The notes beneath the pieces were generated by a model, which did not search any database, was not told the DNA's origin, and saw only the letters and a program-made list of their open reading frames with translations. Of a DNA stretch of 23,000 bases, positions 13,665 to 21,187 are shown in pieces. Made by a program: the position numbers and the translations under genes. Origin of the DNA: Erysipelotrichaceae bacterium (GTDB lineage Bacteria; Bacillota_I; Bacilli_A; Erysipelotrichales; Erysipelotrichaceae); the NCBI GenBank assembly GCA_017418585.1, contig JAFONG010000183.1, forward strand, positions 1 through 23,000, written 5' to 3'. The stretch's first letter is position 1. Each line of letters begins with the position of its first letter.

Positions 13665-13955
13665 CTATTTATTGAACTCATTCAGATATGCCAGTACTTT
13701 TTCCTCGATCTCCGCATTGTCCATGAAGTTTTCGATGATGACTACAGGCATCTCGGCTCTATCTGCAATTCTTTCCGCCAGATCGCGGGAAATAAAGATC
13801 ACGTCGCAAGGATTGGACAGGCAGGTTCCGACATCGCCGACCAGCGTATCGGCTTCCAGTCCGTTTTTCTTCAGAACATCGTCGATCGCCATTCTCAGCA
13901 TCAGCGATGATCCGCAGCCAAATCCGCAAACACATTGAATCTTAGGTAATGCCAT
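13665..13955 (-). CDS. ulaB: PTS ascorbate-type subunit IIB
   Basis: This 96-residue cytoplasmic protein is the EIIB of the same PTS. It accepts phosphate from IIA on a cysteine and passes it to the incoming substrate. The active loop VCGFGCGSSLMLRM places the phospho-cysteine at Cys10, matching the CGxGxGSS loop of UlaB; an additional Cys14 in the loop is unusual beside the E. coli glutamine. The rest alternates strands and helices as expected (ADTLVGDVG, CDVIFISRDLAE, PVVIIENFMD). GAGGAGG stands upstream, inside the end of the IIA gene, from which it is separated by only two bases, so the two are translationally coupled. Confidence 0.92.
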   Translation of the reverse strand: MALPKIQCVCGFGCGSSLMLRMAIDDVLKKNGLEADTLVGDVGTCLSNPCDVIFISRDLAERIADRAEMPVVIIENFMDNAEIEEKVLAYLNEFNK

Positions 13956-13957
13956 AT

Positions 13958-14404
13958 TTAAACCTCCTCAGCATTGTTTATTCTCTGATACAGTTCTTCA
14001 ACTGTCTTAGATTCCGCAAGTCTTTCTATCGATCCCTTCTGCATCAGAACTCTGGCGATCTTCTGCAGGGTTTCGATATGGGAAGTCTTATCCACACAGG
14101 CCAGACACATCACCACGTTGACAGGATCGTTGCTGCTGCCGAATTCGACAGGATCCTTCAGGGTGATCAGGGATATGCCTGAACGGATGACGGAAGGACA
14201 CGGTGCGCTGTGTGCCAGAGCGAATCCTTTGGTCAGAACGATGTAGGGACCAAGCTCTTCAACGCTGCGTATCATGTCGTCGATATACTGTTTTTCGATA
14301 TTGCCGGATGCGATCAGAGGATCTCCCGCCAGCTGAATGGCTTCCTTCCAGTCTGATGCTTCCAGTCCGACTCTAATATTATCTTTTTTTACCAGTTCTT
14401 CCAT
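13958..14404 (-). CDS. ulaC: PTS ascorbate-type subunit IIA
   Basis: This 148-residue cytoplasmic EIIA, of the mannitol/fructose/ascorbate type, passes phosphate from HPr to IIB. The phosphorylatable histidine is His65 in the segment TKGFALAHSAPCP, which aligns with the APGLAMPHGRP segment of E. coli UlaC. EELGPYIVL just before it and SSNDPVNVVMCLACVD after it are also family-like. I chose the ATG at 14404 because AAGAAGGA stands before it; a longer frame to 14464 would include the promoter. It is the first gene of the ulaCBA-like operon. No regulator gene or PRD-type activator is adjacent. Confidence 0.9.
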   Translation of the reverse strand: MEELVKKDNIRVGLEASDWKEAIQLAGDPLIASGNIEKQYIDDMIRSVEELGPYIVLTKGFALAHSAPCPSVIRSGISLITLKDPVEFGSSNDPVNVVMCLACVDKTSHIETLQKIARVLMQKGSIERLAESKTVEELYQRINNAEEV

Positions 14405-14423
14405 GGACTTCCTTCTTAATATT

Positions 14424-14429
14424 ATTATA
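14424..14429 (-). promoter_or_regulatory. -10 of the ulaCBA-like operon
   Basis: TATAAT on the minus strand lies 19 bases before the ulaC ATG. The -35 is weak, which often goes with activator control. A short inverted repeat, TGCC and GGCA separated by seven bases, lies upstream at 14475-14489 between this promoter and pckA. Confidence 0.5.
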
Positions 14430-14523
14430 CCTGAATTAATGAAGAATAGAATATTCTGATTCATGGATGCATTCTGCCCGGTTTTGGCAAGATGTTTAGG
14501 AATTCATAATAATAAAAAAATGC

Positions 14524-14556
14524 TACAATGAAATAGATTTCAGTTGTTCTAAACAA
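14524..14556 (+). promoter_or_regulatory. pckA promoter -10 and downstream palindrome
   Basis: TACAAT at 14524-14529 is the -10 candidate. At 14544-14556 an inverted repeat TTGTT-CTA-AACAA lies in the 5' leader, about 15 bases after the -10. It recalls half of a Rex-type TTGT(T)A box, but it is 13 bases long and not the usual 18. The GGGAGG ribosome binding site follows at 14562-14567. Confidence 0.4.
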
Positions 14557-14576
14557 TCTATGGGAGGTTATCAATA

Positions 14577-16181
14577 ATGAGTACCGTTGATTTATCAAAA
14601 TACGGCATTTCCGATGTGAATGAAATCATCTATAATCCATCTTATGAACTGCTTTTTGAAGAAGAGATGAAGAGCGGTCTGGAGGGATACGAGAAGGGGC
14701 AGCTTACGGAATTGGATGCGGTAAATGTCATGACCGGCATCTATACCGGAAGGTCTCCGAAGGATAAATACATCGTCATGGATGAGAATTCCAGAGATAC
14801 GATCTGGTGGACAACAGAAGCCTATCCGAACGATAATCATCCGATGTCCATAGAGGTATGGGAGAAGGTCAGGGATCTTGCCAGAAAACAGTTAAGCAAC
14901 AAGAGACTGTTTGTTGTGGACGCCTACTGCGGTGCCAACAAGGATACGAGAATGGCTGTACGCTTCATGATGGAAGTTGCATGGCAGGCTCACTTTGTCA
15001 GGAACATGTTCATTAAGCCTACGGAAGAAGAACTGAAAGGCTTTAAGCCTGATTTCGTAGTCTATTGTGCATCGAAGGCGGAAGTTGAAAACTACAAGGA
15101 ACTCGGTCTGAATTCCAGTACCTGCGTAGCCTTCAATATCACGTCCAGGGAACAGGTCATTCTGAATACCTGGTATGGCGGCGAGATGAAGAAAGGCATG
15201 TTCTCGATGATGAACTATTACTTGCCATTAAAGGGTATCGCTTCAATGCACTGTTCCGCCAATACGGACATGAACGGCGAGAATACGGCGATCTTCTTCG
15301 GTTTATCCGGTACAGGCAAGACTACGCTTTCTACCGATCCGAAAAGACTGCTGATCGGCGACGATGAACACGGATGGGACGACAACGGCGTCTTTAACCT
15401 GGAAGGGGGCTGCTACGCCAAGGTCATCAATCTGGACAAGGAGTCCGAACCGGATATCTACAATGCGATCAGAAGAGATGCCTTGCTGGAAAACGTTACA
15501 GTCGATGAAGGCGGAAAGATCGACTTTGCGGATAAGTCGGTAACCGAGAATACCAGGGTATCCTATCCGATCGATCATATCGAAAAGATCGTCAGACCTG
15601 TATCCAGTGCTCCGGCTGCACAGAATGTGATCTTCCTTTCCGCAGACGCTTTCGGCGTACTGCCTCCTGTTTCCATTCTGACGCCTGAACAGACGCAGTA
15701 CTATTTCCTTTCCGGCTTTACCGCCAAACTGGCAGGTACGGAAAGAGGCATCACTGAACCGACGCCGACTTTCTCTGCCTGCTTCGGCCAGGCTTTCCTG
15801 GAACTGCCTCCGGTGAAATACGCGGAAGAACTGGTAAGAAAAATGAAGATGTCCGATGCGAAAGCCTATCTGGTCAATACCGGATGGAACGGTACGGGAA
15901 AGAGAATCTCCATCAAGGATACCAGAGGGATTATCGATGCGATTCTCAATGGCGCGATCGACAAGTCCGAAACAAAGAAGATCCCTTATTTTGATTTTGA
16001 AGTACCGGTAGAACTGGAAGGCGTCGATACCGGAATCCTAGATCCTAGAGATACGTACGCAGATCCTGAGAAATGGGACAGAAAGGCAAAAGATCTGGCT
16101 TCCCGTTTCATCAGAAACTTCCATAAATACGAAGACAGCGAAGCAGGAAAAGAACTGAGCAAAGCCGGGCCTGAACTGTAA
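14577..16181 (+). CDS. pckA: Phosphoenolpyruvate carboxykinase (ATP)
   Basis: This 534-residue cytoplasmic enzyme interconverts oxaloacetate + ATP and PEP + CO2 + ADP. In fermenting anaerobes it often runs toward oxaloacetate, making ATP and feeding succinate formation; which way it runs here is inference. Visible motifs are TGIYTGRSPKDKYIV with the substrate-binding Arg (about residue 59), the NTWYGGEMKKG metal/Lys region (197-207), the P-loop GLSGTGKTT at 242-250, and IGDDEHGWDDNGVFN with the kinase-2 aspartates. The length is that of the ATP-type family, not the roughly 600-residue GTP type. It has its own leader with a strong GGGAGG site and a terminator after it. It is divergent from the PTS operon, which uses PEP. 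Confidence 0.97.
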   Translation: MSTVDLSKYGISDVNEIIYNPSYELLFEEEMKSGLEGYEKGQLTELDAVNVMTGIYTGRSPKDKYIVMDENSRDTIWWTTEAYPNDNHPMSIEVWEKVRDLARKQLSNKRLFVVDAYCGANKDTRMAVRFMMEVAWQAHFVRNMFIKPTEEELKGFKPDFVVYCASKAEVENYKELGLNSSTCVAFNITSREQVILNTWYGGEMKKGMFSMMNYYLPLKGIASMHCSANTDMNGENTAIFFGLSGTGKTTLSTDPKRLLIGDDEHGWDDNGVFNLEGGCYAKVINLDKESEPDIYNAIRRDALLENVTVDEGGKIDFADKSVTENTRVSYPIDHIEKIVRPVSSAPAAQNVIFLSADAFGVLPPVSILTPEQTQYYFLSGFTAKLAGTERGITEPTPTFSACFGQAFLELPPVKYAEELVRKMKMSDAKAYLVNTGWNGTGKRISIKDTRGIIDAILNGAIDKSETKKIPYFDFEVPVELEGVDTGILDPRDTYADPEKWDRKAKDLASRFIRNFHKYEDSEAGKELSKAGPEL

Positions 16182-16198
16182 TCAGATTCATCGATACG

Positions 16199-16227
16199 GA
16201 CTTCATTCGACAGAGTGAAGTCTTTTT
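16199..16227 (+). terminator. Intrinsic terminator of pckA
   Basis: GACTTCA pairs with TGAAGTC, extended by a wobble pair, around a loop of about nine bases, followed by TTTTTG. Confidence 0.85.
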
Positions 16228-16237
16228 GTTTTTACGA

Positions 16238-16243
16238 TAGAAT
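16238..16243 (+). promoter_or_regulatory. -10 candidate six bases before rlmD-like ATG
   Basis: TAGAAT lies exactly six bases before the ATG at 16250, the same spacing as at plsY and the ECF gene. The intervening AGAGGT could act as a weak ribosome binding site, but it is nearly adjacent to the ATG, so a leaderless start is possible. Confidence 0.4.
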
Positions 16244-16249
16244 AGAGGT

Positions 16250-17557
16250 ATGAAACTGAATGTCAAGAAGACAGGAATCAATGGAGAAGGAATCGCCTAT
16301 TTTAAGCGTAAACCAGTATTTATCGAAGGCTGTTTTCCTGGTGAAACGGTAGAGTGTACCCTGGAGGATCAGGGAAGGTATTTCAAAGGGAAACTGGTCC
16401 GTATACTGAAAAAGAGTCCTGACAGGGTCCCCTGCGTCTGCCCATATCAGAAAGAATGTGGAGGATGCGCCCTGTTGCCTCTGGAATATCAGAAACAGCT
16501 TGAAATCAAGAAAGAGCTCTTGATGGAAGCTTTGCATAAATATGCCGGATTCAAGCAAAAGATAGATGACATCGTTCCAAGCGAAAAGCGCTTGTCTTAC
16601 CGGAATCGAAGCAACATGCCGGTCATTGAAGAAGACGGAAAACTGGTTTCGGCAATGTACCGGAGCGGAAGCAATCATCCAATCCCGATCGAACAGTGTC
16701 CTGTCCATGACACGACGGTAGAAAGAATACGGTCAGGCATCCTGCAGATATTGAACAGATATCATTATTCCATCTATTCTCAATCGGAGAAAAAAGGGAT
16801 CCGACAGCTGGCTGTCAGGGGATTTAACAATGAATTTCAGGCAGTCATCATCACCGGAAACGATGAACTTGATCAGGAAACCGTCGATGACCTGTCAAAG
16901 ATTCAGAACCTCGTTTCCATTTATCAGGGCATCAATACGCAAAAAGATCCGATCCGGATGATGCCTGAGAAGCTGAAACGCTTATATGGGAAAGAGAAGA
17001 TCACCGTCAGGATGGACGACTATTCGTTAAGTTTAAGCCCGCAGGCCTTTTTCCAGTTGAACAGGGATCAGGCCGAAAGGATCTACAAGGATGCGGTATC
17101 GTTTGTTCCGGAAGGAAGCGGAAGGGTCATTGAAGCATATTGCGGAATCGGGACGATCTCTCTGTATCTGAGCGGAAAAGCCGAAGAAGTGATCGGAATA
17201 GAGCTAGAAAAGGAAGCCGTGAAAGATGCGACAGAGAATGCGGAAAGAAATGGATGTCATAATCTTCGCTTCCTGTGTTCCGATGCGTCCAGGGCGATCC
17301 GGAAGCTTCTGGAAAAACAGAAAGCTGATATGCTGATTGTCGATCCGCCAAGGACGGGACTGGATCAGGATCTGATTGAAACGCTATTACAGTCAAAGAT
17401 CAAAAGACTTGTATATATTTCCTGCAATCCCGCAACCCTGGGAAAGGACCTGAATCTGCTGCAGAAGAATTATTCGATCAACTCGGTCAAAGGCTACGAC
17501 ATGTTTCCGAATACCCCGCTGGTTGAAACAATCGTCTGTCTTGACCGTAAATGCTAA
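16250..17557 (+). CDS. rlmD: 23S rRNA (uracil-5-)-methyltransferase, RlmD/RlmCD-like
   Basis: This 435-residue enzyme belongs to the TrmA/RumA family, which methylates carbon 5 of uridines in 23S rRNA (or tRNA) with SAM. The N-terminus (about residues 1-58) is a TRAM RNA-binding domain. Fe-S cluster cysteines are seen at 64, 70 and 73 (C-x5-CGGC) and at 150 (EQCPVHD). The SAM domain includes EAYCGIGTISLYL (about 295-307), DPPRTG (365-370) and SCNPATL with the catalytic nucleophile Cys392. Family members with this layout include E. coli RlmD and Bacillus RlmCD; which uridine is modified cannot be told. It is co-transcribed with the acetyltransferase 15 bases downstream. Its promoter may give a leaderless mRNA. 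Confidence 0.92.
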   Translation: MKLNVKKTGINGEGIAYFKRKPVFIEGCFPGETVECTLEDQGRYFKGKLVRILKKSPDRVPCVCPYQKECGGCALLPLEYQKQLEIKKELLMEALHKYAGFKQKIDDIVPSEKRLSYRNRSNMPVIEEDGKLVSAMYRSGSNHPIPIEQCPVHDTTVERIRSGILQILNRYHYSIYSQSEKKGIRQLAVRGFNNEFQAVIITGNDELDQETVDDLSKIQNLVSIYQGINTQKDPIRMMPEKLKRLYGKEKITVRMDDYSLSLSPQAFFQLNRDQAERIYKDAVSFVPEGSGRVIEAYCGIGTISLYLSGKAEEVIGIELEKEAVKDATENAERNGCHNLRFLCSDASRAIRKLLEKQKADMLIVDPPRTGLDQDLIETLLQSKIKRLVYISCNPATLGKDLNLLQKNYSINSVKGYDMFPNTPLVETIVCLDRKC

Positions 17558-17572
17558 AACGGAGGAGCTGTC

Positions 17573-18208
17573 ATGAACAACTGGGAAAGAATGAACCGGG
17601 AGATGGCGTATATCTCGGATGAAACAATCATGGAGGAACAGAAGAAATGCCGCAGGATTCTGCAGAGGCTGAATTTCTGCGACCGCTCGGACTTTGAGAA
17701 GATTTCGGAAATCCTTCAGGAACTGCTGGATGCAAAAGAAGGCGCCTTCGTGAATCCGCCGTTCTACTGCGATTACGGGAAACAGATCCACGTCGGGAAG
17801 AACTTCTATGCCAACTACAACTGTACGATCCTGGATACGGCTCCGGTGACGATCGGAGACAACTGTCAGATCGCTCCGAATGTCGGTATTTATACAGCAG
17901 GCCATCCGATCCATCCGGATACCCGGGCTTCTGCCTATGAATACGGCAAGGCAATTGATATCGGGGATAATGTCTGGATCGGCGCAAACACCGTGATCCT
18001 GCCGGGAATCAATATCGGAAACAATGTCGTGATCGGAGCGGGAAGCGTTGTGACCCGCGATCTGCCGGACTGGGTGATCGCATCGGGAAATCCCTGCAAG
18101 GTTCGAAGGATGATCACCGATGATGACCGCAGAAAGCTGTACAAGGATGAACTGATCGACGAAGAAGCCTGGAACGAGATCTGCGAGAAATACGGCTGGG
18201 AATCGTAG
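17573..18208 (+). CDS. Maltose/galactoside O-acetyltransferase family protein
   Basis: This 211-residue protein is a left-handed beta-helix acetyltransferase of the Maa/LacA group, which moves acetyl from acetyl-CoA to the 6-hydroxyl of sugars such as maltose, glucose or galactosides; it probably works as a trimer in the cytoplasm. An N-terminal helical maltose-acetyltransferase region (about 4-55) is followed by hexapeptide repeats, including DTAPVTIGDNCQIAPNVGIY and IGDNVWIGANTVILPGINIG. The catalytic histidine is His111 in TAGHP, and the CoA-site tail ASGNPCKVRR is present. GGAGGA precedes the ATG, 15 bases after the RNA methyltransferase. A C-terminal helix extends a little beyond typical Maa. 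The physiological acceptor is unknown. Confidence 0.88.
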   Translation: MNNWERMNREMAYISDETIMEEQKKCRRILQRLNFCDRSDFEKISEILQELLDAKEGAFVNPPFYCDYGKQIHVGKNFYANYNCTILDTAPVTIGDNCQIAPNVGIYTAGHPIHPDTRASAYEYGKAIDIGDNVWIGANTVILPGINIGNNVVIGAGSVVTRDLPDWVIASGNPCKVRRMITDDDRRKLYKDELIDEEAWNEICEKYGWES

Positions 18209-18229
18209 TTAGACAACACAGCAGAATAG

Positions 18230-18260
18230 AAAAGCCTGTCATTATGACAGGCTTTTGTTT
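18230..18260. terminator. Intrinsic terminator after the acetyltransferase
   Basis: An 11-bp perfect stem (AAAGCCTGTCA and complement) with a TTA loop is followed by TGTTT on the plus strand and preceded by AAAA. It mainly ends the plus-strand operon; the convergent ECF gene ends about 70 bases away. Confidence 0.88.
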
Positions 18261-18332
18261 CAGGAATCTTAAGACATTGATCCGCTGCACTGTTTTGGCG
18301 GATGCAGGGAAATGATCCTTTCTGAAAACTTC

Positions 18333-18812
18333 TTACTGATGAATCCTAACCTTATCGCTTAGAACGATTCCGATCAGCAGCGGTATCACATCAGCTATGA
18401 AGGCTACGGAATTGCTTAGGAATTTCGCATACAGCGGCAGCTGAAACAAGGCGACTTCCAGAATGGTCTTGATCAAGGCGATGCCGATGAAGGTCATCAT
18501 GATGCTGTAGAGAAACTTCATATAGAGCTTCTTTGTTTTCGGAAGAAGAAAACCCAGCGTCAGGGCGATGAACAGCTGAGCGATGGCCCAGGCGATCGGG
18601 AACGATCCTCCCTTCAGCATGTTTCCGATGATACAGCCGATCACGCCGACCGGTGCGGCGGCAATACCGAACTTATTCAGATACAGACCGAATACGACAT
18701 AACCCAGATCCAGCTTGATCCGGTTGACGATCGGAATAATGACAAAGGCCGACAGAACGGCATACAGTGCGATCCCCAGGGAAAGCAGCGCGATCTTACG
18801 ATTTCTTTTCAT
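18333..18812 (-). CDS. ECF transporter S-component-like membrane protein
   Basis: This 159-residue protein is very hydrophobic with five or six transmembrane helices. It looks like a substrate-binding S component of an energy-coupling factor vitamin transporter, which would share the common EcfA/A'/T module encoded elsewhere. Support is the size, the N-terminal KxxLLSLGIALYAVLSAF helix, the short acidic LDLGYVVFGLYLNKFG segment, and the GVIGCIIGNMLKGG and FPIAWAIAQLFIALTLGF segments. The substrate is unknown, and another small membrane family is possible. I chose the ATG at 18812; a much longer frame upstream runs antisense through gpmA and is spurious. On the minus strand TATAAT ends six bases before this ATG and no Shine-Dalgarno is present, so the mRNA is probably leaderless. 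It is divergent from gpmA. Confidence 0.65.
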   Translation of the reverse strand: MKRNRKIALLSLGIALYAVLSAFVIIPIVNRIKLDLGYVVFGLYLNKFGIAAAPVGVIGCIIGNMLKGGSFPIAWAIAQLFIALTLGFLLPKTKKLYMKFLYSIMMTFIGIALIKTILEVALFQLPLYAKFLSNSVAFIADVIPLLIGIVLSDKVRIHQ

Positions 18813-18818
18813 ATGATT

Positions 18819-18824
18819 ATTATA
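18819..18824 (-). promoter_or_regulatory. -10 of ECF S-component gene, six bases before ATG (leaderless)
   Basis: TATAAT on the minus strand is followed by AATCAT and then ATG, leaving no space for a ribosome binding site. No convincing -35 was found. It lies back to back with the gpmA promoter. Confidence 0.55.
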
Positions 18825-18846
18825 CCGAAACAAAGGGAAATTATTG

Positions 18847-18852
18847 TAGAAT
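18847..18852 (+). promoter_or_regulatory. -10 candidate of gpmA
   Basis: TAGAAT lies 29 bases before the gpmA ATG, leaving a normal leader that contains AAAGGAG at 18870-18876. Confidence 0.45.
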
Positions 18853-18881
18853 AAAAGGTGTAAAGCATAAAGGAGAAAAAC

Positions 18882-19625
18882 ATGAAACTTGTACTGGTAA
18901 GACATGGCGAAAGCGAATGGAACAAGCTGAATCTGTTCACCGGATGGACGGATGTCGATTTGAGCGAAAAGGGTCATGCGGAAGCGATTCAGGCTGGCAA
19001 GCTTTTGAAAGAGGAAGGGTATGACTTCGATGTCTGCTATACTTCTTATCTGAAAAGAGCGATCCACACATTGAACCATATTCTGGATGAAATGGACCGT
19101 AACTGGCTTCCTGTCTATAAGACCTGGAAACTGAACGAGCGTCATTATGGCGCTTTGCAGGGCCTGAACAAGTCCGAGACTGCCGAGAAATACGGTGAGG
19201 ATCAGGTAAAGCTGTGGAGACGTTCTTACGATGTCAAGCCTCCTGCACTGGAGCCTGACGATGAGAGAGCTCCTCAGAATCAGGATGTATACCGCAATGA
19301 AGATCCTGCTCTGATGCCTTTGAACGAGTCTCTGGAAACGACGGTAGAAAGAGTCGTTCCTTATTACAATGAGGTCATTCTTCCGGCTATGAAGGCAGGC
19401 AAGAGAGTCATCATTGCCGCTCATGGCAACTCTTTAAGGGCTCTGGTCAAGTATCTTGACAATATGTCCGATGAAGAGATCATTGCTCTGAACATTCCGA
19501 CGGGTGTTCCTCTTGTCTATGAATTCGATGAAGACTTCAACGTGAAGGGTCACTATTATCTGGGCGATCAGGAAGCGCTGAAGGCGGCGATGGAAGCCGT
19601 AGCCAACCAGGGCAAAAAGAAATAA
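18882..19625 (+). CDS. gpmA: 2,3-bisphosphoglycerate-dependent phosphoglycerate mutase
   Basis: This 247-residue cytoplasmic enzyme interconverts 3- and 2-phosphoglycerate in glycolysis through a phosphohistidine. The histidine phosphatase motif RHGESEWN places the phosphorylated residue at His8. ERHYGALQGLNK with Glu86 and the second catalytic histidine His181 in IAAHGNSLRA complete the active site. The VDLSEKG and YTSYLKRAIHT segments are typical of dPGM, and the length is that of the full cofactor-dependent enzyme. AAAGGAG precedes the ATG and a strong terminator follows, so it is monocistronic. A cofactor-independent GpmI is not in the window. Confidence 0.97.
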   Translation: MKLVLVRHGESEWNKLNLFTGWTDVDLSEKGHAEAIQAGKLLKEEGYDFDVCYTSYLKRAIHTLNHILDEMDRNWLPVYKTWKLNERHYGALQGLNKSETAEKYGEDQVKLWRRSYDVKPPALEPDDERAPQNQDVYRNEDPALMPLNESLETTVERVVPYYNEVILPAMKAGKRVIIAAHGNSLRALVKYLDNMSDEEIIALNIPTGVPLVYEFDEDFNVKGHYYLGDQEALKAAMEAVANQGKKK

Positions 19626-19633
19626 AAAAAAAG

Positions 19634-19659
19634 AAAAGAAGCCGGAAGGCTTCTTTTTT
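19634..19659 (+). terminator. Intrinsic terminator of gpmA
   Basis: A 10-bp stem (AAAAGAAGCC and complement) with a GGAA tetraloop ends in a run of six T. Confidence 0.9.
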
Positions 19660-19722
19660 CTTTAAGACTTTTAAAAAAACCGCGGAATATCAAACACGTT
19701 AATCCAAATGCAGTCATCTATG

Positions 19723-19728
19723 TATAAT
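19723..19728 (+). promoter_or_regulatory. -10 of the alanine/glycine symporter gene
   Basis: TATAAT lies 32 bases before the ATG, with TAGGAG (19746-19751) as ribosome binding site. No clear -35 is seen. Confidence 0.5.
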
Positions 19729-19760
19729 AGTAAATATAGGTTTTTTAGGAGTGTTGCGAT

Positions 19761-21134
19761 ATGAATGACGTTCTGATATGGATTGACAACAACATAATGT
19801 GGGGTCCGGTGATGATCCTCTTTCTGTTGGGAACACATGTTTTCCTGACGGTTCAGACAGGTTTTGTTCAGAAGAAGGTATTCCAAGGCGTAAAGGAATC
19901 TCTGAGAAGCGATGGTTCCAACAAGGGTGATCTTTCAATCTTTGGTTCGCTGATGACTGCATTAAGTTCAACGATCGGCACAGGAAACATTATCGGCGTC
20001 GGTACGGCTGTGGTTACCGGTGGACCGGGGGCGGTTCTGTGGACCTGGATCGGCGGAATTTTCGGAATTGCGACAAAATATGCAGAATCGCTGATTGCCG
20101 TGAAGTACCGGAAGAAAAGAGAAGACGGAACTTATATGGGCGGTGCGATGACCGCTTTCGAACATCTCAACATGCCAACCATGGGCAAGATCTTCGCCTG
20201 GTGCTGCGCCTTAGGTGCTTTCGGGATCGGATGTTCCTCGCAGTCCAAAGCCATAAGCGACGTCATTTCCGTCAACTACAACATACCTAACATCGTAGTG
20301 GGAATCGTGATCTGCGTACTTACGGCTCTGGTCGTTTTCGGGGGATTAAAAGCGATATCGAAAGTCTGCGAGATGCTGGTACCGTTCATGTCTATCGTAT
20401 ATGTAGTCGGCTGTCTTCTGATTCTGATCATCAATATCAGATATCTCCCGCAGACCATCGGCGTGATCATTGCTTCGGCCTTTACGCCAAGAGCGGCGGT
20501 CGGAGGCTTTATCGGTACAAGCGTCATCATGGCCGCCCGGGCAGGAATTGCCAGAGGTCTGTTTTCCAATGAAGCCGGCATGGGTTCGGCACCGCAAGCT
20601 TCTGCCGCTTCGGTAGCGAAAAACGCCGTCAAGCCTGCACTGGTAGGTTCAACAGGCGTTTTCTGGGATACGGTCGTCGTCTGTCTGATGACGGGTCTGG
20701 TGCTTGTTTCCAGCATTATTGCCAACGGGGATATTTCCTGTATCCTGACTGACGGTTCGACCATCAGCGGTTCCGGTCTGGTGGCTGCCTGCTTCAATCA
20801 GATCCCGTTCTTCGGAAGACCGCTGCTGACATTCGGCATTCTGACTTTCGCCTATTCGACGATCCTAGGCTGGAGCTACTATGGCGAAAACTGCATCCGT
20901 TATCTTCTGGGCGACAAGGCGATCAAGGCCTATCAGGTCCTGTGGATCCTTGTGATTCTTATCGGATCTCTGGTCTCCGAAGGCGCAGTCTGGACACTTG
21001 CTGACATTCTGAATGCCGCAATGTGCATTCCAAACGTCATCGCCGTCCTGCTGCTAAGAAACGTGATTGCCAGAGATACGAAATACTATCTGGATGAAGG
21101 TCATCTGGAAGAAGAAGATCCGGATCTGGAGTAA
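19761..21134 (+). CDS. Sodium:alanine/glycine symporter (AGCS family)
   Basis: This 457-residue inner-membrane protein belongs to the AGCS (AlsT/DagA) family, which imports alanine or glycine together with sodium ions. About ten or eleven membrane helices can be drawn. Family signatures are LSSTIGTGNIIGVGTAVVTGGPGAVLWTW (about residues 69-97), GTYMGGAMTAFEHL with the conserved cytoplasmic loop, and GIARGLFSNEAGMGSAPQASAAS (about 255-277), plus the TILGWSYYGENC motif near the C-terminus. The tail is strongly acidic (EEEDPDLE). TAGGAG precedes the ATG. The gene is monocistronic, with a terminator shared with the convergent nucleoside hydrolase gene. It fits with the amino-acid catabolic genes in the window but is not linked to them. 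Confidence 0.93.
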   Translation: MNDVLIWIDNNIMWGPVMILFLLGTHVFLTVQTGFVQKKVFQGVKESLRSDGSNKGDLSIFGSLMTALSSTIGTGNIIGVGTAVVTGGPGAVLWTWIGGIFGIATKYAESLIAVKYRKKREDGTYMGGAMTAFEHLNMPTMGKIFAWCCALGAFGIGCSSQSKAISDVISVNYNIPNIVVGIVICVLTALVVFGGLKAISKVCEMLVPFMSIVYVVGCLLILIINIRYLPQTIGVIIASAFTPRAAVGGFIGTSVIMAARAGIARGLFSNEAGMGSAPQASAASVAKNAVKPALVGSTGVFWDTVVVCLMTGLVLVSSIIANGDISCILTDGSTISGSGLVAACFNQIPFFGRPLLTFGILTFAYSTILGWSYYGENCIRYLLGDKAIKAYQVLWILVILIGSLVSEGAVWTLADILNAAMCIPNVIAVLLLRNVIARDTKYYLDEGHLEEEDPDLE

Positions 21135-21140
21135 TCTGTA

Positions 21141-21187
21141 TCAAAAAAAAGAAAACCACTCGAATGGGTGGTTCTTTATTCTTTTTT
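21141..21187. terminator. Bidirectional terminator between symporter and nucleoside hydrolase
   Basis: AACCACTC (21154-21161) pairs with GGGTGGTT (21166-21173) with one G-T pair and a GAAT loop. T-rich sequence follows on the plus strand (CTTTATTCTTTTTT), and eight T follow on the minus strand. It ends both convergent genes. Confidence 0.85.

Noticed and set aside
14475..14489. TGCC-N7-GGCA as a CcpA cre site between ulaC and pckA
   Set aside because: It lacks the central CG and the A/T-rich core of the cre consensus; noted only as an unexplained inverted repeat.
18813..19424. N-terminal extension of the minus-strand ECF-like frame
   Set aside because: It runs antisense through gpmA; the real protein begins at the ATG at 18812, just after a TATAAT on the same strand.
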